DNA of 64,000 nt from Actinobacillus minor NM305 (GCF_000175195.1 NZ_ACQL01000097.1:48942-112941), one strand, 5' to 3'; positions 1-10,412 are shown, counted from the stretch's first letter. The notes: generated by a model not told the origin, from the letters alone. Program-made: numbers and translations.

Positions 1-770
1 TTTTTACCGTTTTTACCTTTACCTTTTTGGTCTTTCTGGTTACGGCGATCAGCATTACGTTCATTTTTATCGTCTTCACGACCTTTTTTCGCTTTTGCTA
101 CACCCGTCTTACCATTACGACCACGATTACCTTCGCTACGGCGATCATTATCGCGATCTGCATCACGTGCATAGCTAGAGGTAAAGCGATCATCTTCATA
201 ATCATCATTACCGTTGTCCATAGCCTCTTCACGTTCAATTTCAGCTAAACGGCGAGCATTTTCTGCGGCACGTTTTGCATCCATTTCTGCTTTTTGACGT
301 GCAAGTTCTTCTTGTTTACGGCGAAGTTCTGCTTCTTCTTTTTTCTTCGCTTCTTTTTCAGGATCAATCGCTTTCTCTTGTTTTGGCTGTTCTGCTTTTG
401 GCGCTACCGCTTTTGGTTTGCTGTTTGGCATAACCGGTACGCTATGTACAGCCTTTTTAGCCGCTTCTTGTTTTTCAGCTTCTTTTTTTGCTGCTTCTTC
501 TTTAGCTTTTGCTTCTTGAGCTGCTTTCTCTGCAGCCTCTTTCGCTGCACGTTCCGCGGCTTCTTTTTCTGCTTTTTCTTTAGCAGCTTGTTCCGCGGCT
601 AATTTTGCTTCCGCTTCTGCTTTTTCTTTTAACGCTTTCGCATCAATTTTTACTTTTTTCTCTTTTACTTCAACCGCTTTTGTTTTACCCGCTGTTGTTG
701 TCGCACTTACTTTGTTAGTTTTACGTGCTCCGCCTAATGAAAGCGTTTTTTTCTCTGTTTGTTCTGTCAT
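1..770 (-). CDS. infB: Translation initiation factor IF-2, N-terminal part (cut by window edge)
   Basis: Reading leftward from an ATG at 770 the frame stays open to the window edge, giving about 256 residues. The start [20 protein letters not shown] matches the conserved beginning of IF-2 (SLGGxRK). It is followed by a long Ala/Lys/Glu-rich coiled segment and an Arg/Asp/Gly/Lys-rich linker, the usual low-complexity N domain. The GTPase and tRNA-binding domains lie outside the window. IF-2 brings formyl-Met-tRNA to the 30S subunit. The gene sits 14 bp after nusA in the order rimP-nusA-infB, as in other gammaproteobacteria. Confidence 0.95.
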   Translation of the reverse strand, partial: MTEQTEKKTLSLGGARKTNKVSATTTAGKTKAVEVKEKKVKIDAKALKEKAEAEAKLAAEQAAKEKAEKEAAERAAKEAAEKAAQEAKAKEEAAKKEAEKQEAAKKAVHSVPVMPNSKPKAVAPKAEQPKQEKAIDPEKEAKKKEEAELRRKQEELARQKAEMDAKRAAENARRLAEIEREEAMDNGNDDYEDDRFTSSYARDADRDNDRRSEGNRGRNGKTGVAKAKKGREDDKNERNADRRNQKDQKGKGKNGK

Positions 771-784
771 TACAAATTCCTCTC

Positions 785-2281
785 TTAGCTAAACCAACAA
801 ATTTGACGAGCAGCCATAATTAATTCACCGGCTGCTTCAGCAGATAATTCTTCAATATCCGCTAATTCGTCAGTACCTTGTTCAGCAAGATCTTCAAGTG
901 TAGTAATGCCTTTTTCTGCCAATCTAAAGGCAATATGGCGTTCCATACCTTCAAGATTTAATAATTTCTCATCAATATGCGCTTGTTTTAGAGCTTCTTC
1001 TTCCGCTAATGCTTGTTTTGTGATTGCATTTTTTGCACGAGCCTGGAGTTCTTCAACAAGATCTTCATCTTCTAGACCATCAATTGCGGTTAAAGCATCC
1101 ACTGGTACATAAGCAATCGCTTCTAAAGAGGTAAAACCTTCTTCAATTAACACTTGTGCAAATTCTTCATCAATTTCTAACGCTGATGTTAATAAATTGA
1201 TAACTTTACCGTCTTCTTCTTGATTTTTCTTCTCTAACTCTTCAACGGTCATCACATTTAATGTCCAACCTGTTAATTGCGTTGCTAAACGAACGTTTTG
1301 TCCATTACGACCGATTGCTTGTGCTAGATTTTTCGCTTCAACAGCGATATCCATTGAGTGAGTTTCATCGTTGATGATAATTGAGCTTACATCTGCCGGT
1401 GCCATTGCATTAATCACAAATTGCGCAGGGTTATCATCCCATAACACGATATCAACACGCTCGCCACCTAATTCGTTGCTGATTGCTTGAACACGTGCAC
1501 CACGCATACCTACGCAAGCACCTACTGGATCAATACGTTTATCATTGCTCTTTACCGCAATTTTTGCACGAGAACCCGGATCACGAGCTGCACCTTTAAT
1601 TTCGATCGTTTGTTCGCCAATTTCAGGCACTTCTAATTTAAATAACTCCGTAAGCATTACCGGCTTAGCACGTGTTAAGAAAATTTGTGGTCCTTTTGAT
1701 TCAGGTTTGATCGCATATAAAACGCCACGAACACGGTCACCCGGACGGAAGTTTTCACGAGGAAGCATATCTTCACGAACAATCACAGCTTCGCCTTTGA
1801 TGTCTTCTGTTTTACCTTGTAACTCAAGGAAAATGTTATCACGTGTTACTTTCTTAACCGTAGCACTAATAATTTTTCCTTCATCAGAACGGAATTCATC
1901 AATAATTTTACCTTTTTCAGCTTCACGGATTTTCGTTTTAACGACTTGTCCAAAAGTTTGGATCGCAACACGACCAAATTCGATAGATTCAACTTCATCT
2001 TCAACAATATCGCCTAATTGAATATTAGGATCTTCAAATTGTGCTGCTTCTAAGCTAATTTCACGGGTCATATTATGCACTTCTTCTACCACCAACCAGC
2101 GGCGGAAGGTTTGGAAGTTACCTGTTTTACGATCAACCGAAACACGAACATCAATATCTAAATCGCTACTTTTTTTGGTTGCAATTGTTAAAGCTGTTTC
2201 TAAAGCTTCAAAAATCGCTTCTTTTGGTAATTGTTTTTCATTTGAAACCGCTTCTGCGGCAAAAAGAATTTCTTTACTCAT
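785..2281 (-). CDS. nusA: Transcription termination/antitermination factor NusA
   Basis: 498 residues, close to the roughly 495 of E. coli NusA. The order of segments is the family's: N-terminal RNA polymerase-binding domain ([16 protein letters not shown]), an S1 domain from about residue 135, KH domains around 230-345 (including [12 protein letters not shown] and [12 protein letters not shown]), then two acidic repeat domains at the C terminus. It modulates pausing, intrinsic termination and antitermination. Middle gene of rimP-nusA-infB, 34 bp after rimP and 14 bp before infB, so cotranscription is very likely. Confidence 0.97.
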   Translation of the reverse strand: MSKEILFAAEAVSNEKQLPKEAIFEALETALTIATKKSSDLDIDVRVSVDRKTGNFQTFRRWLVVEEVHNMTREISLEAAQFEDPNIQLGDIVEDEVESIEFGRVAIQTFGQVVKTKIREAEKGKIIDEFRSDEGKIISATVKKVTRDNIFLELQGKTEDIKGEAVIVREDMLPRENFRPGDRVRGVLYAIKPESKGPQIFLTRAKPVMLTELFKLEVPEIGEQTIEIKGAARDPGSRAKIAVKSNDKRIDPVGACVGMRGARVQAISNELGGERVDIVLWDDNPAQFVINAMAPADVSSIIINDETHSMDIAVEAKNLAQAIGRNGQNVRLATQLTGWTLNVMTVEELEKKNQEEDGKVINLLTSALEIDEEFAQVLIEEGFTSLEAIAYVPVDALTAIDGLEDEDLVEELQARAKNAITKQALAEEEALKQAHIDEKLLNLEGMERHIAFRLAEKGITTLEDLAEQGTDELADIEELSAEAAGELIMAARQICWFS

Positions 2282-2315
2282 TGGAATTTCTCTCTAAAGA
2301 ATAGATTTGATTAAG

Positions 2316-2777
2316 TTAAAAATTAAACACTGGCACTAAATTTGCCTTTTGAATGTTGCCGAAAGCAAATTGACGTTCTTCATTATCCACAATCAGAGTA
2401 ATTAAATCGCCATCAACTTTTTCCAATTTCCCCTGCCATTTACGGCGATCGAACATCGGAATACGTAAATGAATGGTAATTTCACGCCCTACAAAACGTT
2501 CATAATGCGCTAACGTAAATAATGGACGATCTAACCCAGGTGAAGAAACTTCAAGATTGTATTTATCTGCAATCGGATCTTCTACGTCTAAAATTGCACT
2601 TACTTGACGGCTAACATCACTACAATCATCAATAGTTACACCGCCTTCCTTATCAATATATAAACGTACAGTTAAAAAACGACCTGCACGCTGACATTCA
2701 ATACCCACTAACTCACAGCCCATTGCTTCAATGGTATCTTGCGTTAATTCTGTTAATTTTTGCTCTAAGGTTGCCAA
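2316..2777 (-). CDS. rimP: Ribosome maturation factor RimP
   Basis: 153 residues, normal for RimP, which is needed for 30S maturation. The conserved core [20 protein letters not shown] and [10 protein letters not shown] are present. The start is a TTG at 2777 preceded by GGAG with an 8-nt spacing. The ATG at 2782 that lies between them is out of frame and meets a stop after four more codons, so it is not the start. First gene of rimP-nusA-infB. A compact terminator-like hairpin lies about 18 bp upstream of the TTG, which suggests readthrough or attenuation control of the operon. Confidence 0.95.
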   Translation of the reverse strand: MATLEQKLTELTQDTIEAMGCELVGIECQRAGRFLTVRLYIDKEGGVTIDDCSDVSRQVSAILDVEDPIADKYNLEVSSPGLDRPLFTLAHYERFVGREITIHLRIPMFDRRKWQGKLEKVDGDLITLIVDNEERQFAFGNIQKANLVPVFNF

Positions 2778-2794
2778 AGCATTTTCTCCAGATA

Positions 2795-2820
2795 TAAAAA
2801 AAGAGCCTTACCAGCTCTTT
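2795..2820 (-). terminator. Intrinsic terminator-like hairpin just upstream of rimP
   Basis: On the minus strand AAAGAGC and GCTCTTT form a 7-bp stem with a short loop, followed by a run of T then ATATC, and within 10 bases the rimP Shine-Dalgarno. It would stop a transcript arriving from the relic tRNA promoter region, or act as an attenuator ahead of rimP-nusA-infB. Seen directly; the role is inferred. Confidence 0.6.
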
Positions 2821-2930
2821 ATGATACGAAATATATTGTACCAGCCGCTTTTAAACATTTTTGAAAAACGTGAAAGCGGTTTGTTTTATGCTTTATTTTG
2901 CAATTTTCAAGATAAATCACATAAAACAAA

Positions 2931-2958
2931 GCTCACAGACCTAATCAGGAATGTGAGC
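2931..2958 (-). terminator. Hairpin downstream of the tRNA relic
   Basis: GCTCACA (2931-2937) pairs with TGTGAGC (2952-2958), 7 bp perfect, and on the minus strand the stem is followed by TTTGTTTT. This is the usual form of a terminator after a tRNA gene, and it lies 9 bp beyond the 3' CCA of the tRNA remnant, so it probably once terminated that tRNA. Confidence 0.55.
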
Positions 2959-2967
2959 CTACAAAAC

Positions 2968-2999
2968 TGGTTGCGGGGGCCGGATTTGAACCAACGACC
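2968..2999 (-). pseudogene. 3' fragment of initiator tRNA-fMet (relic)
   Basis: Minus-strand sequence from 2999 to 2968 reads the end of the variable loop, the T stem-loop with GGTTCAAATCC, and an acceptor 3' strand ending CCCCCGCAACCA. This is the 3' end of a bacterial initiator tRNA (E. coli ends CCGGCCCCCGCAACCA). The D arm and anticodon arm are absent: upstream is AT-rich sequence with no tRNA structure. In E. coli a tRNA-fMet gene (metY) stands directly upstream of rimP, so the position fits an old tRNA that lost its 5' half. An attachment-site remnant of a departed integrative element is the other possibility. Confidence 0.7.
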
Positions 3000-3081
3000 A
3001 TTATAGAGGAAAAGAAAATAAAGTCAAATGTTTTTGTAAAATTATTTTCTTTTTCAACCGCTTTGATGAGTTCCTTTAATT

Positions 3082-3097
3082 CACTGTAAATACAGTG
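3082..3097. promoter_or_regulatory. Short dyad upstream of glnS
   Basis: CACTGTA and TACAGTG are separated by two bases, a perfect 7-bp dyad 42 bp before the glnS ATG. It looks like an operator half-site pair. It does not match LexA spacing, and I recognise no regulator for it. Confidence 0.35.
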
Positions 3098-3139
3098 TAG
3101 AATATCGGGATATTTTATTTAATTCTATAAGAGATAATT

Positions 3140-4807
3140 ATGAGCGAAGAGATTCTAACGCACGAAGATGTACGTGCCAACTTTATTACCCACATTATTG
3201 ATGAAGATTTAGCATCAGGTAAACATAATAACGTCTATACTCGTTTCCCACCTGAGCCAAATGGCTATTTACATATCGGTCACGCCAAATCTATCTGCTT
3301 AAACTTCGGGATTGCAGAAGATTACAAAGGCTTATGTAACTTACGCTTTGACGATACTAACCCAGTTAAAGAAGACGTGGAATACGTTGATTCAATCAAA
3401 GAAGATGTAAAATGGTTAGGCTTTGAATGGGAAGGCGAACCACGTTATGCCTCTGATTATTTCGATCAACTTTACGGCTATGCCATTGAATTAATTAACA
3501 AAGGCTTAGCCTATGTTGATGAGCTTTCTCCAGAAGAGATGCGTGAATATCGTGGTACATTAACTGAACCGGGTAAGAACAGCCCTTATCGTGATCGTCC
3601 GATTGAAGAAAACTTAGCGTTATTCGAAAAAATGAAAAATGGCGAAATCGAAGAAGGGAAAATGAGCTTGCGTGCAAAAATTGATATGGCTTCACCATTT
3701 ATCGTAATGCGTGATCCTGTGTTATACCGTATCAAATTTGCGAGCCACCACCAAACAGGCGATAAATGGTGCATTTACCCGATGTACGATTTTACTCACT
3801 GTATTTCAGATGCCATTGAACGTATTACTCACTCAATTTGTACATTGGAGTTCCAAGACAACCGTCGTTTATATGACTGGGTGTTAGAAAATATTTCGAT
3901 TGAACGTCCATTACCGCATCAGTATGAATTTTCACGTTTAAACTTAGAAGGTACATTAACCTCTAAACGTAAGTTGTTGAAATTGGTGAACGACGGTATT
4001 GTTGATGGTTGGAACGACCCTCGTATGCCGACAATTTCGGGCTTACGTCGTCGTGGTTATACCCCTGCTTCTATCCGTGAATTTTGCCGTCGTATTGGTG
4101 TAACAAAACAAGATAACGTGGTGGAATACAGCGCGTTGGAGTCTTGTATTCGTGATGACTTAAATACCAACGCACCGCGTGCAATGGCTGTGATTAACCC
4201 AGTTAAAGTTGTGATTGAAAACTTTGAAGGCGAAGAGTGGCTAACCGCACCAAATCACCCAAACCGTGAAGAGCTTGGTAGCCGTGAATTGCCGTTTACC
4301 CGTGAACTTTACATTGATGAAGCAGACTTCCGTGAAGAAGCAAACAAACAGTACAAACGCCTTGTATTAGGCAAAGAAGTACGTTTGCGTAATGCCTATG
4401 TGATTAAAGCGGAACGTGTAGAAAAAGATGCAAGCGGTAAGATCACTACAATTTATTGCACCTACGATCCTGAAACTTTAGGTAAAAACCCTGCGGACGG
4501 GCGTAAAGTGAAAGGCGTAATTCACTGGGTATCTGCGGTACATAATAAACCTGCGGAGTTCCGTATTTACGACCGCTTGTTTACCGTAGCAAATCCAGGG
4601 GCTGAAGAAGACATCTGCTCTGTGGTAAATCCGCAATCTTTAGTCATTAAACACGGCTTCGTTGAGCCAAGTTTAGCGAATGCAAAAGCAGAACAAGGCT
4701 ATCAATTTGAACGTGAGGGTTATTACTGTTTAGATAGTAAAGATGGTAGTGCAGATCATCTTGTCTTTAACTTGACAGTTAGCCTAAAAGAAAGCGTTGC
4801 GTTCTAA
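3140..4807 (+). CDS. glnS: Glutaminyl-tRNA synthetase
   Basis: 555 residues, the normal size. Class I synthetase that charges tRNA-Gln. The signature [19 protein letters not shown] holds the HIGH motif at about residues 45-48. The KMSKS-like loop appears as LTSKRKL around residue 280, and the C-terminal beta-barrel anticodon-binding region is intact. Shine-Dalgarno AGAG lies shortly upstream of the ATG. It is monocistronic, closed by a strong terminator, and convergent with the metal transporter operon. Confidence 0.98.
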   Translation: MSEEILTHEDVRANFITHIIDEDLASGKHNNVYTRFPPEPNGYLHIGHAKSICLNFGIAEDYKGLCNLRFDDTNPVKEDVEYVDSIKEDVKWLGFEWEGEPRYASDYFDQLYGYAIELINKGLAYVDELSPEEMREYRGTLTEPGKNSPYRDRPIEENLALFEKMKNGEIEEGKMSLRAKIDMASPFIVMRDPVLYRIKFASHHQTGDKWCIYPMYDFTHCISDAIERITHSICTLEFQDNRRLYDWVLENISIERPLPHQYEFSRLNLEGTLTSKRKLLKLVNDGIVDGWNDPRMPTISGLRRRGYTPASIREFCRRIGVTKQDNVVEYSALESCIRDDLNTNAPRAMAVINPVKVVIENFEGEEWLTAPNHPNREELGSRELPFTRELYIDEADFREEANKQYKRLVLGKEVRLRNAYVIKAERVEKDASGKITTIYCTYDPETLGKNPADGRKVKGVIHWVSAVHNKPAEFRIYDRLFTVANPGAEEDICSVVNPQSLVIKHGFVEPSLANAKAEQGYQFEREGYYCLDSKDGSADHLVFNLTVSLKESVAF

Positions 4808-4811
4808 TAAT

Positions 4812-4837
4812 AAATCCCCCGTTGAGGGGGATTTTTT
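4812..4837 (+). terminator. Terminator of glnS
   Basis: AAATCCCCC (4812-4820), loop GTTG, then GGGGGATTT with a T run. A canonical intrinsic terminator starting just after the glnS stop. It abuts the end of the convergent yfeD. Confidence 0.9.
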
Positions 4838-5667
4838 TATCTATGTAATACTGAAAATCGACTTATTGTAAGTGAAATCAAAAACCCTACCGCTTGCAAC
4901 AACACAATACAAGGCCCTGTGGCGACATCAAAATGGAAACTTAAAAACACGCCCCAGAAAGCACTATTTACCGCAGTAAAGATGGCGATCAGCAACATTC
5001 GGTCAAAGCGTTTGGCAAGTATGTAGCCTGTGATCCCTGGGGTAATCAACATTGCGACCACTAAAATCACGCCGACTACTTGCATTGCACTAATAATTAC
5101 TAATGCCAATAAAACCAGTAAGCTGTAATGTAACACTTTGATATTAAAGCCAACGGTGCGAGCGTGGCTGGCATCGAAGCAGTAAAGTAGGAAATCTCGG
5201 CGTTTCACTAAGATAACTAATAACACCACAAGAGAGATCGCTAGGGTTTGGTAAAATTCACTGTTGGTAATCCCAAGTAGGTCACCAAATAAGATGTGCA
5301 TTAAATGTTGATCGGTTTCAACTTTGGCAAACATCACTAAGCCTAACGCAAACATTCCCGAAAAGACGATCCCCATTACCGTATCTTCTTTAATGCGACT
5401 ATTTTCTTTGAGATAGCCCACGGCAACGGCACAAAAAATACCCGAAACAAAAGCCCCGATGGCTAATGGAATGGCAAGCAGATAGGCAATCACAATCCCT
5501 GGTAATACGGCGTGTGAGATTGCATCACCCATTAGCGCCCAACCTTTTAGTACCAAATAGCAGGACAACACGGCACAGATGAGGGCAACCACAACACCAA
5601 TGAGCAAAGCTTGTTGTATAAAAGGAAAAGCAAGCGGTTCAGCAAACCATTGATAGAGCGCGTCCAT
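4837..5667 (-). CDS. yfeD: Mn/Fe ABC transporter permease YfeD/SitD
   Basis: Integral membrane permease of the ABC-3 family (YfeCD/SitCD/MntB type), about 276 residues with some eight hydrophobic segments. The cytoplasmic-loop pattern GDAISHAVLPGIV is the family signature. I take the ATG at 5667, which overlaps the yfeC stop as TAATG and has a GGGGGAG Shine-Dalgarno; the longer reading from 5685 adds six unlikely residues. It forms the inner-membrane channel with YfeC for chelated iron or manganese. Last gene of yfeABCD. Confidence 0.9.
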   Translation of the reverse strand: MDALYQWFAEPLAFPFIQQALLIGVVVALICAVLSCYLVLKGWALMGDAISHAVLPGIVIAYLLAIPLAIGAFVSGIFCAVAVGYLKENSRIKEDTVMGIVFSGMFALGLVMFAKVETDQHLMHILFGDLLGITNSEFYQTLAISLVVLLVILVKRRDFLLYCFDASHARTVGFNIKVLHYSLLVLLALVIISAMQVVGVILVVAMLITPGITGYILAKRFDRMLLIAIFTAVNSAFWGVFLSFHFDVATGPCIVLLQAVGFLISLTISRFSVLHR

Positions 5668-6539
5668 TATTCTCCCCCTTGACAAGCGGTCGGTTTGACT
5701 GGATTTTTTGCAAATTTGCGTGAAACTAAACCATATTTAGGGGCGAAGAAGAACGCTAATAAAAACAGTAGGGTTTGTAGCGTGACAATAAATCCACCTG
5801 TCGCACCATCAGCAAAATAGCTTAGATAAGCCCCGAAAAATCCACTAAAACCGCCAAGTGAAATTGCGATAATCAATAATTTGCCGAATTTATCCGTTAA
5901 TAAATACGCCGTTGCCCCTGGTGTAACAACCATTGCGATCACTAAAATTGCACCGACACTTTGTAATGCAGCAACGATACAAGCGCTGAGTAGGCTAAAA
6001 AACAGTACTTTAAGTCGCATCGGCGAAATGCCTACGGCTTTGGCTTGAATTTCATCAAAAAAGACGAGTAATAAATCTTTCCAGTAAATCACTAGAAAAA
6101 AGAGTGATACCGCTAAAATAATCACCACTTGTAGCATATCTTCATCGGCAATACCTAAGATATTGCCGAGAATGATGGATTGCACATTAACGGAGGTTGG
6201 ATTGATTGAAATAATCAATAAACCTAAGGCAAAAAAGGTGGTAAAAATAAAGCCAATTACCGCATCTTCTCGTAATTTTGTGACGGATTTAACCGCTAAG
6301 ATAGCAATAGTGGCAAGAAATCCCGAAAAGAAAGCCCCAACAGCATAAGGCAAGGACAGGGCATAAGCCAGTGCTACACCAGGAACAACGGCGTGCGATA
6401 AGGCATCACCAATCAGCGACCAGCCTTTGAGCATTAAATAGGCAGATAAAAAAGCACAGACCGCCCCGATTGCACCGCTTACCACAATCGCTTTAAACAT
6501 ATAATCGTAGGAAAAAGGTTCTAGCAGTAACTCAAGCAT
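5667..6539 (-). CDS. yfeC: Mn/Fe ABC transporter permease YfeC/SitC
   Basis: 290 residues, ABC-3 family permease and a clear paralogue of the next gene: both share the GDALSHAV(V/L)PG loop near residue 45 and the same spacing of hydrophobic helices. It starts 3 bp after the ATPase gene ends and is translationally coupled to yfeD (TAATG). Partner of YfeD in the membrane channel of the metal importer. Confidence 0.92.
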   Translation of the reverse strand: MLELLLEPFSYDYMFKAIVVSGAIGAVCAFLSAYLMLKGWSLIGDALSHAVVPGVALAYALSLPYAVGAFFSGFLATIAILAVKSVTKLREDAVIGFIFTTFFALGLLIISINPTSVNVQSIILGNILGIADEDMLQVVIILAVSLFFLVIYWKDLLLVFFDEIQAKAVGISPMRLKVLFFSLLSACIVAALQSVGAILVIAMVVTPGATAYLLTDKFGKLLIIAISLGGFSGFFGAYLSYFADGATGGFIVTLQTLLFLLAFFFAPKYGLVSRKFAKNPVKPTACQGGE

Positions 6540-6542
6540 TGA

Positions 6543-7304
6543 TTATTCCTTATGTTCTCCGAGTAACTGCTGATAACGCAAGACACCACCGAATACTCGC
6601 TCAAGATTTTCAGGGGTGAATGTTGTTTCGATCGTTCCTGTTGCTAACACCGTGCGATTAATCATTACCGCTTGATCGCAAAAACTTGGTACGGCGGCTA
6701 AATTATGGGTAGAAACTAGGATTAAGTGACCGCTGTCCCGAAGCTGTTTGAGCAGATCGATTATCGCATTTTCGGTATTTACGTCCACGCCAGTGAAAGG
6801 TTCGTCAAGTAAGATAATTTTGCTCTCTTGAGCAAGCGAACGTGCCAAAAACACGCGTTTTTTCTGCCCTCCAGAAAGCTCGCCGATTTGACGATCAGCA
6901 AGGTGAGCAATATTGACCCGATCCATTGCTTCGGCAACTTTTTGCTTATCCACCGCAGAAGGGATACGCAGAAAATTCATATAGCCATAACGCCCCATCA
7001 TTACTACATCATAAACCGATACAGGAAATTGCCAGTCCACTTCTTCACTTTGTGGCACATAAGCAACAAGATTGCGTTTTAAGGCTTGATTGACAGGCAG
7101 TCCGCATAGTTCAATCTTTCCTTTTGGCTGAACTAAGCCCATAATGCTTTTAAATAAGGTTGATTTGCCACTGCCGTTCACCCCAAGTAATGCACAGATT
7201 GTGCCACCGTCAAGGCGAAAAGTAACATCGTGAATTGCCGTGTGTCCGTTGCTATAACGAACGGTGACATCAGAAACAGAAAGAGAACTCAGGGGAATGT
7301 TCAT
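6543..7304 (-). CDS. yfeB: Mn/Fe ABC transporter ATP-binding protein YfeB/SitB
   Basis: 253 residues with a full ABC ATPase set: Walker [10 protein letters not shown] around residue 40, signature LSGGQKKR around 143, Walker B ILLDEPF around 164 and the switch His in VSTHNLA. It drives import through YfeCD. The gene is 120 bp downstream of the binding-protein gene, and a REP-like palindrome occupies that gap, which may lower expression of the ATPase and permeases relative to yfeA. Confidence 0.93.
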   Translation of the reverse strand: MNIPLSSLSVSDVTVRYSNGHTAIHDVTFRLDGGTICALLGVNGSGKSTLFKSIMGLVQPKGKIELCGLPVNQALKRNLVAYVPQSEEVDWQFPVSVYDVVMMGRYGYMNFLRIPSAVDKQKVAEAMDRVNIAHLADRQIGELSGGQKKRVFLARSLAQESKIILLDEPFTGVDVNTENAIIDLLKQLRDSGHLILVSTHNLAAVPSFCDQAVMINRTVLATGTIETTFTPENLERVFGGVLRYQQLLGEHKE

Positions 7305-7376
7305 ATTTGTTAGGTAATCCTATTTTGTAAATCTAGGGCGAACCAAAGCTGTTCTCCCAAATTCTGCGGTATTTAT

Positions 7377-7402
7377 GGGCGGACACATCGGTCCGCCCCT
7401 AC
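7377..7402 (-). repeat. REP-like palindrome with GTAG, between yfeA and yfeB
   Basis: GGGCGGAC (7377-7384) and GTCCGCCC (7391-7398) form an 8-bp stem, followed by CTAC, so on the minus strand the order is GTAG then the stem-loop. This is the layout of the palindromes beside the RAYT gene at 28 kb, although the stem sequence differs. Confidence 0.6.
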
Positions 7403-7424
7403 CTTTTAATCATATTAATCTTAT

Positions 7425-8306
7425 CTATTTACCTTCAAATCCAGCAACAATAGTACTTACCGTCACATTAAGTAAATCAATATAGGTTGGTACTTTGCCA
7501 TCTTTGGTTGAGAGAGAGTCCACATATAACACACCGCCATAGCGTGCTTTACTCTCTTTTGCCACTTGTTTAGCCGGTTTATCTGAAATGGTACTTTCGC
7601 TAAATACCACTGGAATTTGATGTTTACGCACTTGGTCGATCACTTTGCGGATCTGTTTTGGCGTGCCTTGTTCATCTTGGTTAATCGCCCAAAGATATAA
7701 CTCTTTGAAGCCATAATCTCTAGCAAGATAGCTAAACGCCCCTTCGCTCGTCACTAACCAACGTTGTGCTTCAGGCACTTTTGCCAAACGCTCACGCAAC
7801 GGCTGATCTAAGGCAACGATCTTATCGGCATAAGCTTTCGCATTGGCATTATAGGCTTCTGCATTTGCTGGATCGTATTTTACTAAGGCTTGACGAATAT
7901 TCTCAATATAAATCAAGGCATTTTTCGTAGACATCCAAGCGTGTGGGTTTGGCTTATCTTTGTAAGGCCCTTCATAAATAGAAATCGGCTCAATGCCTTC
8001 CGTTACCACAACTGCAGGCTTATCTTTCACCTGTGCAAAGAAACGCTCAAACCAACTTTCAAGGTTCATACCATTCCACAACACCAAATCCGCAGATTGT
8101 GCTTTCACAATATCCTGTGGCGTTGGTTGATAATCGTGGATTTCCGCACCTGGTTTAGTGATCGACTCGACCACCGCCTTATCCCCTGCGACATTTTGAG
8201 CAATGTCTTGGATAACCGTAAAGGTCGTAACCACTTTAAATGGTTTAGCCGAAAGAGGCATTGCGGTAATAAATAATGTAGTTAATGCAATTAAAAGTTT
8301 TTTCAT
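7425..8306 (-). CDS. yfeA: Periplasmic Mn/Fe-binding lipocalin-type SBP YfeA/SitA (cluster 9 solute-binding protein)
   Basis: 293 residues with a cleavable signal peptide of about 20 residues (MKKLLIALTTLFITAMPLSA) and no lipobox Cys, so a soluble periplasmic protein; the family is cluster A-I (ZnuA/PsaA-like), not a lipocalin fold. The four metal ligands of the SitA/PsaA family are visible: His57 (EIHDYQPTP), His122 (NPHAW), Glu188 (TSEGAFSY) and Asp263 (VDSLS). There is no His-rich loop, which argues against a zinc-specific ZnuA. First gene of yfeABCD, with a Fur-like site in its upstream region. Confidence 0.93.
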   Translation of the reverse strand: MKKLLIALTTLFITAMPLSAKPFKVVTTFTVIQDIAQNVAGDKAVVESITKPGAEIHDYQPTPQDIVKAQSADLVLWNGMNLESWFERFFAQVKDKPAVVVTEGIEPISIYEGPYKDKPNPHAWMSTKNALIYIENIRQALVKYDPANAEAYNANAKAYADKIVALDQPLRERLAKVPEAQRWLVTSEGAFSYLARDYGFKELYLWAINQDEQGTPKQIRKVIDQVRKHQIPVVFSESTISDKPAKQVAKESKARYGGVLYVDSLSTKDGKVPTYIDLLNVTVSTIVAGFEGK

Positions 8307-8363
8307 TTAGATAAATCTCCCTTTTTTAATTATGGTTTTACCATTATATGAAACAATAAATCT

Positions 8364-8381
8364 AAATGCAAATGATTTTTA
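8364..8381 (-). promoter_or_regulatory. Possible Fur/MntR-type operator upstream of yfeA
   Basis: AAATGCAAATGATTTTTA lies 58-75 bp before the yfeA ATG in an AT-rich promoter region. It resembles the NAT-rich Fur hexamer arrays (AATGATAATCATT style) but is imperfect. Metal-dependent repression is expected for this importer; the site itself is only suggestive. Confidence 0.35.
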
Positions 8382-8385
8382 AATA

Positions 8386-8416
8386 AAAAGGCATACTATA
8401 TAATAGTATGCCTTTT
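8386..8416. terminator. Bidirectional-looking terminator after metB
   Basis: AAAAGGCATACTAT (8386-8399) and ATAGTATGCCTTTT (8403-8416) form a 14-bp perfect stem with a 3-base loop. On the minus strand the stem ends in a T run 16 bp past the metB stop, so it terminates metB and insulates yfeA. Confidence 0.85.
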
Positions 8417-8431
8417 ATGCTATAGAGATGA

Positions 8432-9565
8432 TTATTTCAATTGATCAAACGCTCTACGTAAGTCCGCTTTTAAATCTTCCACGTGTTCTAAACCCACTGA
8501 GAAGCGTAATAACGTATTGGTAATACCACGAGCAATACGTTCGTGTTCCGGAATATCCATATGCGTTTGTGTTGCCGGATAAGTAATAAAGCTCTCTGTT
8601 CCCCCTAAACTTTCTGCAAAGGTAATAAGCTTCATCGCTTTTAAAAATAATGGCACCCACTCTTCTTTTTGTAAGCGGAAAGATAACATACCACTTTTAC
8701 CCGAATATAACACACTATCAATTTCCGGTTGCTCTTTTAAGAATTTTGCTAACTCCGTTGCATTTGATTGATGGCGTTCCATACGTAATGCCAATGTTTT
8801 TAAGCCACGAACCGCTAAATAAGAGTCAAACGGAGAAAGTACCGCACCAGCGCAGTTTTGGAAATAGAATAAACGTTCCGTTAAGTTCTGCCCATTGACT
8901 TTCGTTGCTTCCGAATCTTTGGCAACAATCAAACCGGCTAACACATCATTATGCCCTGCTAAGTATTTAGTCGCACTGTGAATCACAATATCAGCACCGT
9001 GTTCAATCGGGCGGAATAATACCGGCGTTAAGAAGGTATTATCTACAATTAACATTAAATTGTGTTTTTTCGCAATTTTTGAAATAGCTGCAACATCACA
9101 CTCTTCCATAAGTGGATTTGAAGGTGTTTCAACAAAAATAGCCTTTGTATTTGGCGTAATTGCTGCTTCGATTGCATTTAAATCTGCAGTATTCACATAA
9201 ACAGGTTTAAGTGTACCGTGATTTTTATGGCTAAAATCAAATAAACGGTATGAGCCACCATAAACATCGCTTGAAATAATCCATTCATCAGGTGCTTTGA
9301 AAAGTGACATCACTAATTGAATAGCCGCCATACCTGAAGACATCGCAAAACCTGCATCACCACCTTCTAAATCTGCAATGCCTTGTTCTAACACTGCTCG
9401 AGTAGGATTTTTAGTACGGGTATAATCCCAACCTGTTGATTCGCCAAGCCCTTCTCGCCCATAAGCGGTCGATAATATAATTGGCGTTGCGACAGCACCT
9501 GTACGAGGATCAGAGCGGTTGCCAAGCTGAACTAATGTTGTTTCGATATTATTAAATTTTGTCAT
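8432..9565 (-). CDS. metB: Cystathionine gamma-synthase (PLP enzyme of methionine synthesis)
   Basis: 377 residues, Cys/Met metabolism PLP-dependent enzyme. The N terminus with LVQLGNRSDPRTGAV and STAYG, and the block TKNPTRAVLE, are typical of Pasteurellaceae MetB. The PLP lysine is Lys200 in HSATKYLAGHND. It joins cysteine to an acylated homoserine to give cystathionine. Cystathionine beta-lyase (MetC) is the alternative, but the end motif GGTESFITYPATQTH is that of gamma-synthases. It follows dapB by 19 bp, so dapB-metB may be cotranscribed, linking two branches of the aspartate family. Confidence 0.87.
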   Translation of the reverse strand: MTKFNNIETTLVQLGNRSDPRTGAVATPIILSTAYGREGLGESTGWDYTRTKNPTRAVLEQGIADLEGGDAGFAMSSGMAAIQLVMSLFKAPDEWIISSDVYGGSYRLFDFSHKNHGTLKPVYVNTADLNAIEAAITPNTKAIFVETPSNPLMEECDVAAISKIAKKHNLMLIVDNTFLTPVLFRPIEHGADIVIHSATKYLAGHNDVLAGLIVAKDSEATKVNGQNLTERLFYFQNCAGAVLSPFDSYLAVRGLKTLALRMERHQSNATELAKFLKEQPEIDSVLYSGKSGMLSFRLQKEEWVPLFLKAMKLITFAESLGGTESFITYPATQTHMDIPEHERIARGITNTLLRFSVGLEHVEDLKADLRRAFDQLK

Positions 9566-9584
9566 TTTATATTCCTTTCAGCGT

Positions 9585-10412
<828 letters not shown>

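Noticed and set aside
2731..3006. Short plus-strand ORF over the tRNA relic
   Set aside because: Its end is the antisense of tRNA sequence, a common artefact of tRNA 3' ends.
7425..8306. ZnuA-type zinc-binding protein
   Set aside because: No His-rich loop between the first ligands, and the neighbours are two YfeCD-type permeases.
8432..9565. Cystathionine beta-lyase (metC)
   Set aside because: N- and C-terminal blocks are those of gamma-synthase in this family; still not biochemically proved.
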